This document shows, piece after piece, positions 26,562-34,497 of a DNA stretch of 48,137 nucleotides (its first letter is position 1; each line of letters begins with the position of its first letter). The stretch is from an uncultured Bacteroidales bacterium (GTDB taxonomy: Bacteria > Bacteroidota > Bacteroidia > Bacteroidales > CAIXZF01). Both the position numbers and the translations under genes were made by a program. The DNA is taken from NCBI GenBank assembly GCA_903923925.1, contig CAIXZF010000057.1:1-48137 (forward strand), in the 5' to 3' direction. The notes under the pieces are model-generated. The model ran no database searches. It was not told the DNA's origin and saw only the letters and a program-made list of their open reading frames with translations.

Positions 26562-29507
26562 ATGTTAGAAGTTAGAAAAAATACATACACAAAGAACTAT
26601 GAGAACACATTTTTCCGTGAGTTTGCAAGACACTTATACAAATCTTTCACGAACAATGGACGATCTGGATTACTAATTGGAAGCCCTTTTTGTGAGGTTG
26701 ATGAAAGATTACAATTAGATGCTTTACTAATTACAGACCAGGTTGTTTGTATTATAGACTTTAAAAACTTTAGCGGTAAAATCAACCTTCCCAATGAAAA
26801 GAATTTTGAGATGGGAATGTGGACAAATACTACTGGCGACCAAATCAAAGGTGGTAGTTCAATAAACCCATTTATTCAATTAAAAAATCAAAAAAGAAGA
26901 TTTTCAGAAGTTTACAACAAGTACATACAAAGCGACTTAAATTTAGGCGACATATTTAATCCAAATCACACGGTTAGAATTATTTGTTTTCAAGAAGAAA
27001 CAGAATTGAAGGGAAAAATCCCAGCCAATGAAGCACTTAATTTTTTTATTCTTAACAAAATAAATTTTTTGGAGGGGTTATTAGATATTATTGACGTTTC
27101 TGACAAGGATGTTAATATTTCACCAAACTCATATGATGCTTTTAAGAAAGTGTTTCGTGCTGACAAGTTCAAATTTGATGACAAACCGTTTGAAGATAAA
27201 ATAAAAGTGTTTGCCGATAAATCGGTAACACTTGACAATAAAAAACTTTATGCAGACCAGCATTCAGCATTAAACGAAATAAAGACATTTTTAGAAAGTT
27301 CTGACCAACAAATTTTTGTATTACAAGGAACTGCCAATAGTGGAAAATCATATCTTATTCCATTTATACAAGAACTTGCATACAATTTAGGAATACAGGA
27401 AACTGAAATTTTTGCTTCTTCAGCTCGTGTTGCAAACAATCTGCTTACAATTGGCAGATTGGAAAGAGTTAACAGTATTTACTCATACATTTATGGAGGA
27501 CAGAAAAGTAATAAGCAAGATGAAGAACAAGAAAAGGAGAATGAAAACAACGAAGGATTAGAAGAAGCAATAGATTCAGAAGAATTACAAGTTGAAGAAA
27601 TTCCATTAAAAAAATGTGATAACGCTGAGAATGCGCTATTCATCGTTGATGAATCCCAACTTGTTTCAGATTCATTTAACCAATCAATTGATTTGATTTT
27701 TGGAACAGGTTATTTGTTAAAAGATTTTTTGAGTTTCACTAATATAATAAACACCAAAAGGAAAATAATTTTCATTGGCGACCCATTTCAACTTCAATTA
27801 GGAAAAACGGATGAATCGCCTTTAAATCCATTGTATTTAGAAGAAGCATACAAACTAAAAACAAACGCATATCAATTGCTCGACAAACCTGATTTTTCTG
27901 CAATCAATAAAAAAGCATTGTTTTGCGTTGAAAGTATTAGAGCCAAATATTTTAATTCACTTCATTTTGATACAAATGACAATTTTTGTTTTTTACCCAA
28001 AGGCGATGTTTTAAAAGCGGTTACAGATGTTATTCATAATAAAATTGATTGCCATATCCTTTGTTTTAGTAATGAAAAATCACAAGAGGTTAATTACTGG
28101 ATAAAAAACTCAATTATAAAGAATGGTAACGACATAGCAAATGGAGATTTTATTTTGTTCAACAACAACATTGAAACTGCAAAAGAAAACGACCCTTTTG
28201 CAAAACCCAAATGGATTTATAATGGTCAATTTGGAATTGTCGATTTTGCAACCTCCGACTCTTATTTGCAAGAAACAAAGAAAATTAAAGGCGAACTTAC
28301 TTCAATAGATTTTAGAGAAATCAATATAGTACTTTCTGATTCTGGCGACAAAGTAAAGATTTTGAGCCTTGAAAATTACAGATTGAATCCCAAAGCAGAA
28401 CTATCTAAAAATGAACTTATTTTATTCAAAATAATACTCAATAGAGAATTAAACAAAGCAAAAAAGAACAATCCATTTGATAACTCTTTCGAATATATAA
28501 ATCTTAAAAACGATAAGATTTTCAATAAATATGAAATTGAAAACAACGAACTACTAAGCCAACTCATAAAAGGAACAAGTAGAAAGAAGGACTTAACAGA
28601 AGAAGAAGTCTATCTGAAAACAATATTAACAAAAGCCAAATATGCTTATAAAAAAAGAATCGAAAGGGATTTAAGAAAAAACCCTTCATCAGAGTATTAT
28701 AAATTAAAGAATTCAGCATTGCTACGATTTGGTTGGGCAATGACAGTTCATAAATCTATGTCTTACAAATGGCAAGAAGTAATCTTCAATGTTGATAAAC
28801 CAGGAACAACAAACGAAACTCATTTCAGATGGCTATATACTGGAATTAGCAGAGCAAGAAAGAAAGTTTCTCTAATAAACTATAAGCCAATTAGTCCATT
28901 TGACAATACAGAACTTATTGACTGCAATTCTGGTATTGCAACAAACGAGTTTTTTTATATTGCAGAAAGTGAAGAATCTGGAAATCGCTTGATAGAATTT
29001 AAAGATTTTGTTTTAAGTAAACTAATTGCCACAAATACTGAAATAGAAAGAGTCGAGAATCTTAATTGGCAAGAGCGCTATCATTTAAAGCGTAATACAA
29101 AAAACGCTATAATTTCATTCAGCTATAACGGTCAAGGAAAGTTTAGATTTCCCACTTTTACTGGTGGTGATACAGCAATAGGAAACGAAATAGTTGAACG
29201 CTTAAAGTCAAAAAATGCTTCTTTCGATTTTTGTACGATTAAAGATAATTGGCGTAAGAATCAGTATGAAACATTAGCGAAAACATTAAAGCAGAATGAC
29301 ATTCATTTTAGCCAAATCATACAAACCGCATTCAAAGACAAAATAAAACTATTCAATGATTCAAGTGAAGAAATTGATTTAGAAATTGATTACAATGGAG
29401 ATGGTGCTTTTACCAAAATTACTGCAAGATATTATTCCAATTCAATTATTTGGCAATCTATAGTAGAATCATTAACAACCATTAAAGAAGCTAATAATGG
29501 ATTCTAA
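26562..29507 (+). CDS. NERD nuclease-domain protein with superfamily-1 helicase/AAA domain
   Basis: The protein has 981 residues from ATG 26562. An N-terminal NERD domain carries E14, D53 (LDALLI) and D66-F-K68 (IIDFKNFSGKI), the restriction-endonuclease-like centre. A RecD/UvrD-type motor follows with Walker A GTANSGKS (256-263), Walker B VDESQ (363), GDPFQL (406), a UvrD-C2-like TVHKSMSYKW and YTGISRAR (759-766). A long charged insert follows the Walker A region (about 310-350), and about 150 residues of unknown fold end the protein. The frame is open up to 26472 (ATG 26481 possible), but the family-like N-terminus starts at MLEVRK. The combination suggests ATP-driven DNA or RNA processing in a conflict or repair role. 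The downstream gene overlaps its end by 11 bases. Confidence 0.85.
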   Translation: MLEVRKNTYTKNYENTFFREFARHLYKSFTNNGRSGLLIGSPFCEVDERLQLDALLITDQVVCIIDFKNFSGKINLPNEKNFEMGMWTNTTGDQIKGGSSINPFIQLKNQKRRFSEVYNKYIQSDLNLGDIFNPNHTVRIICFQEETELKGKIPANEALNFFILNKINFLEGLLDIIDVSDKDVNISPNSYDAFKKVFRADKFKFDDKPFEDKIKVFADKSVTLDNKKLYADQHSALNEIKTFLESSDQQIFVLQGTANSGKSYLIPFIQELAYNLGIQETEIFASSARVANNLLTIGRLERVNSIYSYIYGGQKSNKQDEEQEKENENNEGLEEAIDSEELQVEEIPLKKCDNAENALFIVDESQLVSDSFNQSIDLIFGTGYLLKDFLSFTNIINTKRKIIFIGDPFQLQLGKTDESPLNPLYLEEAYKLKTNAYQLLDKPDFSAINKKALFCVESIRAKYFNSLHFDTNDNFCFLPKGDVLKAVTDVIHNKIDCHILCFSNEKSQEVNYWIKNSIIKNGNDIANGDFILFNNNIETAKENDPFAKPKWIYNGQFGIVDFATSDSYLQETKKIKGELTSIDFREINIVLSDSGDKVKILSLENYRLNPKAELSKNELILFKIILNRELNKAKKNNPFDNSFEYINLKNDKIFNKYEIENNELLSQLIKGTSRKKDLTEEEVYLKTILTKAKYAYKKRIERDLRKNPSSEYYKLKNSALLRFGWAMTVHKSMSYKWQEVIFNVDKPGTTNETHFRWLYTGISRARKKVSLINYKPISPFDNTELIDCNSGIATNEFFYIAESEESGNRLIEFKDFVLSKLIATNTEIERVENLNWQERYHLKRNTKNAIISFSYNGQGKFRFPTFTGGDTAIGNEIVERLKSKNASFDFCTIKDNWRKNQYETLAKTLKQNDIHFSQIIQTAFKDKIKLFNDSSEEIDLEIDYNGDGAFTKITARYYSNSIIWQSIVESLTTIKEANNGF

Positions 29508-30708
29508 AACTGTTTTTGAACTAAGAAATGATGCAAAACTTTTGGAAGGTATTTTGAAGCTAAATAAGCTAACCGAGGCACTGAATATTGCCCAAGAATT
29601 GTTTAGTAAACAGCCTTATGATGAATGGACACAAAAGGCTCTTGCTTATACTCTTATTGATTTAAGTAAATATTATATTTCCATAAAAAACCAAAATCAA
29701 GCATGTGATTATTTTAAGCAACTACTTGCAATCAATTTTCAGGAAGAAGATGACATAATCGAAAAACAAAAGAATTATCTACGACCTAAAATTGATCCAA
29801 ATTATGCAGAGGTTCAAAAAGCTGAGGAATTAAGTAAAAGCAGTAATCATCAAGATGCTCTAAATATTTTCAAAAGACTTATTGCTGAAAATCGACTGAC
29901 GGAATTACATCACGAAGCATATGGCTGGATATTATACAGATACATAAAAGACAAAGAAAGTGAGCTGACATCAATTCATGTTAGAACATTATTAATAGAT
30001 TATTTGAATTTGCAGAATGAAAGACCTTCATTGCTTCATTCGATGATATTAAACTTTGCGTTAAATTATTCAAAAGACCATTCCGATTTCAATATTTATA
30101 ATTTCTTCAAATTATGGAATCCCTCACATCTAAGAAGTGAAGATATAGAGAAGCAAAATTTCAATGGCGTAGACATTCCTTCACTAATTTCAAGAATTTT
30201 TAGAGAGTTTATCGACAAGGATTTAGTTATTGATATGGAATACCTTGTTGAAAATTTCAAATTAAATTCTTGGAATTATATTAATTTTTCGGCTCAACAG
30301 TTAATAGATTTATTAAGAGAGCCTGTTTTTTGGAAATTATTTAATGCTCATAAAGAAAATAAGCAATCTGATCTTTGGAGCAATTTCACTAAATACAATC
30401 AGTCTTTTTCAAAATATGAAAAATCAAAATGGCATTCTGAAATTTTGAGTATAGCAGAACGCTATATGCAAGAAACTGAACAATGGAGATTTTTAGAATT
30501 TTTTAAGAATTGGAATCCTGAAAACCTACTTGATGAAGACTGGAAAGAAGTTAAGAAAGACGATAAAGTTTACAAACCACTTGCTATTAAATGCTTGAAA
30601 AAAGCATTTGAAATTATAAAAACCCAAAACAAGGAGTTACTGAGAGTTGGTTATTGCCCATCTATTCCAAAGCAGTTAACCTTTTTCCTGATGATGAATG
30701 GCTTTTAA
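29497..30708 (+). CDS. N-terminal part of a TPR plus S1/cold-shock-like protein, cut by a frameshift
   Basis: The 403-residue frame starts inside the helicase gene (ATG 29497, 11-base overlap), so the two are translationally coupled. It is alpha-helical throughout, with TPR-like pairs (LNKLTEALNIAQELFSKQP, HQDALNIFKRLIAENRL) and a WNP-containing repeat (FKLWNPSHL, FKNWNPENL). The last 20 or so residues are out of register: the natural continuation (WLLPIYSKAVNLFPDDEW) lies in the next frame, which overlaps from 30612. A lost base near 30640-30650 is the simplest cause, and it would restore one protein of about 948 residues across 29497-32342. No slippery heptamer for programmed frameshifting is seen. 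I recall similar TPR/OB proteins in NTPase-centred conflict systems, but the function is not known. Confidence 0.65.
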   Translation: MDSKTVFELRNDAKLLEGILKLNKLTEALNIAQELFSKQPYDEWTQKALAYTLIDLSKYYISIKNQNQACDYFKQLLAINFQEEDDIIEKQKNYLRPKIDPNYAEVQKAEELSKSSNHQDALNIFKRLIAENRLTELHHEAYGWILYRYIKDKESELTSIHVRTLLIDYLNLQNERPSLLHSMILNFALNYSKDHSDFNIYNFFKLWNPSHLRSEDIEKQNFNGVDIPSLISRIFREFIDKDLVIDMEYLVENFKLNSWNYINFSAQQLIDLLREPVFWKLFNAHKENKQSDLWSNFTKYNQSFSKYEKSKWHSEILSIAERYMQETEQWRFLEFFKNWNPENLLDEDWKEVKKDDKVYKPLAIKCLKKAFEIIKTQNKELLRVGYCPSIPKQLTFFLMMNGF

Positions 30709-32342
30709 GAGAGAACGCTTTATTGTTCATTAAAAATAATGAATTTGAATCAGCAATTTATATTTATAGAAAGCTGGTTTTAGAGTTAGGCGACAAGTCA
30801 TATATCTGGAATGAATTTTCTTCATGCTTCAATACTGAAATTGATTTGAAAATTGGAATGCTTTCAAAAGCTATTCAACTTGAAAAAAACGAAGATTTTC
30901 TTGGTGATATTCATATAGAATTAGCTAAGACTCTTTGGGATAATGGCTTGATAGAGAATTGCATTGTAGAAATAAATTCTTACAAGCGCCACAGAGAGTT
31001 AAAAGGATGGAGATTATCAGAATTTATTAATGAACTTTCTGACAAAACAAAAAATCAGACTACAAAGTTAAAAGACAACAAAGACATCTATGACAAATAC
31101 ATTCCTATAGCTGAACAATATGCTTACAAACAAATTGAATGGACAGAGGTAATATTTGTTGACAGTTGGAAAAATGACGAAGGCAAAGAAAGAATCGCAT
31201 TTACAAATGGTAAAACAATAGACTTTTCAATTGGAAGCAAAAGATTTGCCCAATTAAAGCAAGCTTCTATAGGTAACATCTACAGATTCAAGGTACACAA
31301 GCAAGTAATTAAAAAAGAGGTTGAAGCAATACATCCTTGGATGGCTAAAACAACTATCACGGAGTATAAATACATTCCATTAATTGTTGAGAAATCAGAC
31401 AAAACCGACTGGTCAATTCTTGATGATATTTATGCGACAATAGATTACATTAATGTCGGGAAAAAGATAATTCACGCTATAACTACAGATAATAAAGAAG
31501 TGTTTTTTCCACAAGATAAAATTCAATTGCAGATTGGCGATTTTATAAAAGCAAAATACTTCACAAAGAAAATAAAGGATGAAATCAGAATAGAACTAAA
31601 AGACATAAAGAAAATTGACAAAGCGATTGGAGTAATCAATTTTCCAAAAATAATTGCAGTTATTGATGGCGTAAATAAAGAAAAAAATCTTTTCCATTAT
31701 GTCGGTAGCAGCATTGTTCAAGGTATAATTAGATTTACAGAGACTGATATAATCCCAGAAGAAGGTAAGTTTTTAGAAATATTTTACACCTCAAAAAAGG
31801 ACAAAAAGCACAACAAAACAATTTTCAAAGCAATTGAAATCAGAGAAACCGAAGAAATAAACCCGAAATTGATTAAAACAATTAAGGGTAATTTGGAACT
31901 AAAGTATAAAATGGGTGGAAGGACTATTGACTATTACGATTTAGACGAGGACGAAATGGATTTTGAAGAAGACTTGTTTGAGGACGATAATAAGGAAATG
32001 GAATTAGAAGTAGCAACAGAGAATAAAATTGAGGAAGAAATTTTAATAACAGACAAAATGTTCGATGAAGACGGGAAACTCTTATTAGATAAAGTCTTTC
32101 ATGATTTTTACGATGAACAAAAACAAACAGATGATTGGATAGATAATAAAAAGGAATTAGAAGAAAAAACTATTAAGGGAGTGAATATTAAAAGTAGAAT
32201 TCCTGATTTTGGCTTTGTTGGAGATTTTTATGTTCCCAAAAATGTGTTGATCAAGAATAATATAACATGTAATTGTAATATTACTGCAACAGCAATTTTT
32301 ACGGGAGACAAATGGAAAATTATAAAAATAGATAGATTATAA
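30654..32342 (+). CDS. C-terminal part of the same protein: TPR end and S1/cold-shock-like OB modules
   Basis: The 562-residue frame has only a weak TTG as first start, another sign that it is the second half of a broken gene. Residues 1-130 finish the TPR-like helices (IYSKAVNLFPDDEWLLRENA, ESAIYIYRKLVLELGD). From about 155 to 410 come at least three beta-rich modules of S1/cold-shock type, for example FPQDKIQLQIGDFIKAKYF. An acidic stretch around 425-460 follows, and a further beta module lies at the C-terminus. The domain mix suggests RNA or single-stranded DNA binding beside the NERD-helicase. If the frameshift is real in the cell, only fragments are made. If it is an assembly error, the operon encodes two large intact proteins. 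Confidence 0.65.
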   Translation: MPIYSKAVNLFPDDEWLLRENALLFIKNNEFESAIYIYRKLVLELGDKSYIWNEFSSCFNTEIDLKIGMLSKAIQLEKNEDFLGDIHIELAKTLWDNGLIENCIVEINSYKRHRELKGWRLSEFINELSDKTKNQTTKLKDNKDIYDKYIPIAEQYAYKQIEWTEVIFVDSWKNDEGKERIAFTNGKTIDFSIGSKRFAQLKQASIGNIYRFKVHKQVIKKEVEAIHPWMAKTTITEYKYIPLIVEKSDKTDWSILDDIYATIDYINVGKKIIHAITTDNKEVFFPQDKIQLQIGDFIKAKYFTKKIKDEIRIELKDIKKIDKAIGVINFPKIIAVIDGVNKEKNLFHYVGSSIVQGIIRFTETDIIPEEGKFLEIFYTSKKDKKHNKTIFKAIEIRETEEINPKLIKTIKGNLELKYKMGGRTIDYYDLDEDEMDFEEDLFEDDNKEMELEVATENKIEEEILITDKMFDEDGKLLLDKVFHDFYDEQKQTDDWIDNKKELEEKTIKGVNIKSRIPDFGFVGDFYVPKNVLIKNNITCNCNITATAIFTGDKWKIIKIDRL

Positions 32343-32627
32343 TCCAACGACACGACCATGTACAGAAAATAATTGACCGAGAAATAATTACCAGCACATA
32401 ACAGCCAAATCCCCATAAGCTAGTGTAACTTCGGGTTCTTGTTCAAAGAATCCTACTGTTAAGAAACATCATACACCAGCATTGTAACAATATAAATTAT
32501 ATCTAATAAACACTCCAGATTTGCTGACATAGTAGGAAAAAAATCGAAGAAATTCGACAAGCTTTATTATTATCGTTTTGGATAATGTTTTTGAATTCAG
32601 CATTTCTAAGGGTTTATGATAATGTTG
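32343..32627. other. Non-coding gap, nothing recognised
   Basis: AT-rich spacer between the helicase/TPR unit and the antitoxin gene. No family-like open frame, hairpin terminator or repeat could be recognised. The left part has an ACATAACAGCC run that faintly recalls an integron recombination site, but no matching second arm was found. Confidence 0.4.
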
Positions 32628-32635
32628 TATATTTG
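32628..32635 (+). promoter_or_regulatory. Bacteroidota-type -7 box before the antitoxin gene
   Basis: TATATTTG matches TAnnTTTG and ends 16 bases before the ATG at 32652. It indicates that the toxin-antitoxin remnant has its own promoter and could still be transcribed. Confidence 0.5.
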
Positions 32636-32651
32636 TGATAATATATAGGTT

Positions 32652-32888
32652 ATGGACTTACAGACCCGCAAGTTAAATGCAATAGGATACCTGATATCAC
32701 TTCAGGATGATAAGGTATTTACTAAAATAGAGACAACTATTCTTGAAATTCAGGCTAGGGATAACAGGAAACTCAAAGCAATTACCCAGAAACAAATTAT
32801 TGATAGAGCAGAAATTTCTAATCAGGATTATGTAGCTGGTAAGTTCAAGACCCAGGGACAACTTGAAAAGGAATCCGAAAATTGGTGA
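32652..32888 (+). CDS. Antitoxin of a RelE/ParE-type module
   Basis: The 78-residue protein (MDLQTRKLNAIGYLISLQDD at the start, IIDRAEISNQDYVAGKFKTQ near the end, then GQLEKESENW) looks complete. It matches the short antitoxins that precede RelE/ParE toxins in Bacteroidota. Such antitoxins bind and silence the toxin and repress their own promoter. The toxin start follows 2 bases after its stop, the normal operon spacing. Since the toxin is truncated, the antitoxin may persist as an orphan or neutralise related toxins. Confidence 0.75.
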   Translation: MDLQTRKLNAIGYLISLQDDKVFTKIETTILEIQARDNRKLKAITQKQIIDRAEISNQDYVAGKFKTQGQLEKESENW

Positions 32889-32890
32889 TA

Positions 32891-33016
32891 GTGAAAGTCA
32901 TTTGGAGTGATTTTGTATCCGAGATGCTTGTCGGTATTTTCAAGTACTATAAAGAAGTTGCTGGTGAAAATGTGGCTCGAAAGATTAAAACCAATATTTT
33001 CTCATCTACCGTATAG
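32891..33016 (+). pseudogene. Truncated RelE/ParE-type toxin
   Basis: A GTG at 32891 starts VKVIWSDFVSEMLVGIFKYY then KEVAGENVARKIKTNIFSST, the first 40 residues of a RelE/ParE toxin (IWxxFAxxxLxxIxxYYxexAgxxvAxkixxxI). It ends at TAG 33014-33016. A normal toxin has about 95-100 residues, and the catalytic C-terminal half is absent. The sequence after the stop belongs to an unrelated recombinase relic on the other strand, so the truncation is an insertion or deletion junction rather than a point mutation. Confidence 0.75.
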
Positions 33017-33039
33017 CATGAGTGATAAAAAAGAAAAAT

Positions 33040-33237
33040 TCAACAAATGTCTGGGGTTAACTGATCTAAATAGTCATTTGTAATTACAATATTAGAGTGT
33101 TTTAGGATTTCAGCAAGAGAATGTATGTCGACAGCACCTACACCCATATTAGTATAAGAATGCCTTGCTACATGGCTGGAGAGCGGGAAATTAATTTTCA
33201 AATAGGATTTGGTTATCGAAAAGTCTAAAGAATAGGG
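33040..33237 (-). pseudogene. C-terminal relic of a tyrosine recombinase (integrase)
   Basis: Read leftward, the frame ending at TGA 33042-33040 gives KINFPLSSHVARHSYTNMGV then GAVDIHSLAEILKHSNIVIT and NDYLDQL. This holds the end of the integrase catalytic domain: HVAR (HxxR), the LKHSN block in place of LGHxS, and the Tyr of NDYL. The upstream part with the first catalytic Arg and the core-binding domain is missing. It is a scar of an integrative element. A stop in the neighbouring nuclease frame lies inside its right end. Confidence 0.65.
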
Positions 33238-33440
33238 ATAAGGTACATGTTCATCTGGCCGACATCCTCATAACCAGCCTTTTCTTTCTTCAAATCAATG
33301 ATTACAAAGCATTTGAGAATACGGTGGTAAAAAACTAAATCAACAAAATAATGAGTATTCTCCAATGTGATGCAGTATTTAGTATGGTTTACGTAATCAT
33401 CTTGGATCGTAATTTCAAATATTTCACCTAAAAACAGCAC
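33225..33440 (-). pseudogene. Fragment of a DUF1016/YhcG-type PDDEXK nuclease
   Basis: The 71-codon frame encodes ENTHYFVDLVFYHRILKCFV followed by IIDLKKEKAGYEDVGQMNMY. This matches the catalytic core of DUF1016 proteins (YhcG-like: YIDLVFYHR, then LIDLK, then GQMQMYVNYYD). The long N-terminal domain and the C-terminal end are missing, and the frame ends just after GQMNMY. Intact members are predicted nucleases in accessory islands. The two broken genes abut on the same strand. Confidence 0.7.
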
Positions 33441-33442
33441 AC

Positions 33443-34027
33443 ATGAATGAAATTATTCAATTGAAAATTACCATACAAGGAACTAAACCACCCGTTTGGA
33501 GACAAATTCAGGTGGAAAAATCAATAACATTTTCTCAACTACATACCATACTGCTTATTGTTATGGGATGGGATGGAGGACATCTTTATGAATTTCTGGT
33601 TGATGGTATCAGAATATCTGAACCCAGCAGCGACGATGAAGGTTGGGGTGGTGGAATTCACGATTCTTCGAAAATAAAACTGGATTCATTGATATCAGAT
33701 TCAAAAACAAAAATTGTGTATACCTATGATTTTGGTGATGATTGGGAACACAAAATTGTATTGGAAGGTTATCATAATAAAGATGAAACTCAGTATTATC
33801 CGGTTTGTATTGATGGTAAACAATGTTGTCCTCCGGAGGATTGTGGTGGTATCTATGCTTTTTCCGAATTGCTAAAAACGCTGAAGAACAAAAACCATCC
33901 GGATTATGATGATACTTTAGAATGGGTTGGTGAGGATTATGATTCGGAAAAATTTGACATTGTAAAAGTCAATAAGAATCTTCGACAACTAAATTCCGGA
34001 AAACCGAAAGCAAAAAGTAAAAAGTAA
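33443..34027 (+). CDS. Plasmid pRiA4b ORF-3-like family protein
   Basis: The 194-residue protein opens with IQLKITIQGTKPPVWRQIQV and continues with FSQLHTILLIVMGWDGGHLYEF. It holds the conserved YDFGDDWEHKIVLE (near residue 94) and CCPPEDCGGIYAFSEL (near 130). These are the marks of the pRiA4b ORF-3 family, often found in plasmids and islands; the biochemical role is not established. A lysine-rich tail (KPKAKSKK) ends it. It starts right beside the nuclease relic, on the opposite strand. Confidence 0.88.
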   Translation: MNEIIQLKITIQGTKPPVWRQIQVEKSITFSQLHTILLIVMGWDGGHLYEFLVDGIRISEPSSDDEGWGGGIHDSSKIKLDSLISDSKTKIVYTYDFGDDWEHKIVLEGYHNKDETQYYPVCIDGKQCCPPEDCGGIYAFSELLKTLKNKNHPDYDDTLEWVGEDYDSEKFDIVKVNKNLRQLNSGKPKAKSKK

Positions 34028-34167
34028 GGCTGGTTATGGTCTGTATGTACTGTATGTTATAATTATAGAGCATATACTGAGTAGTTATTGTACTCAACAT
34101 GTCGAATATTGTCAGGAATATCTTTATGGGGTCAGCGAAAAAAATCAAGGAGCAGCGATAGAATCAA

Positions 34168-34398
34168 ATGAGTTGGAACGATAACTTCTTTGGAATAGTA
34201 AAGGCGTTGAAAGTCCGGAATATTTCTGAATTCTTGAAAGGAAAAAAAAATGACGTTCCTTTTTCTCGTAAAAATCTATTAGATAGCGAATTTCCTCTAT
34301 ACTCCAGTTATTGTATGAATGCTATCTTTTTGCTGATAAGTGAGGTTGTTTTACTAATGAACAGCAATCAACATTTGTATTCGATAAATAATAAGTAA
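34168..34398 (+). CDS. Small hypothetical protein
   Basis: A 76-codon frame starts MSWNDNFFGIVKALKVRNIS and has a hydrophobic stretch (AIFLLISEVVLLM) near its end. I do not recognise it, and it may be a remnant or a chance frame. The surroundings (34028-34167 and 34399-34497) hold no recognisable gene, promoter box or hairpin. Confidence 0.25.
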   Translation: MSWNDNFFGIVKALKVRNISEFLKGKKNDVPFSRKNLLDSEFPLYSSYCMNAIFLLISEVVLLMNSNQHLYSINNK

Positions 34399-34497
34399 GT
34401 GCTTAATTATTATTTTATATATCTCACACGAGAGGCATTCAATTTCTCTATATTTTAGTTGATGATTTGATATCTCAAAAAGCCAAACAAACTCAAC

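Noticed and set aside
30612-30650. Programmed -1 ribosomal frameshift between the two halves of the TPR/OB gene
   Set aside because: No X XXY YYZ slippery heptamer in the required frame and no clear downstream structure; a simple indel is more likely.
32380-32430. Possible integron attC-like site (ACATAACAGCC)
   Set aside because: No complementary second arm or cassette pattern was found nearby.
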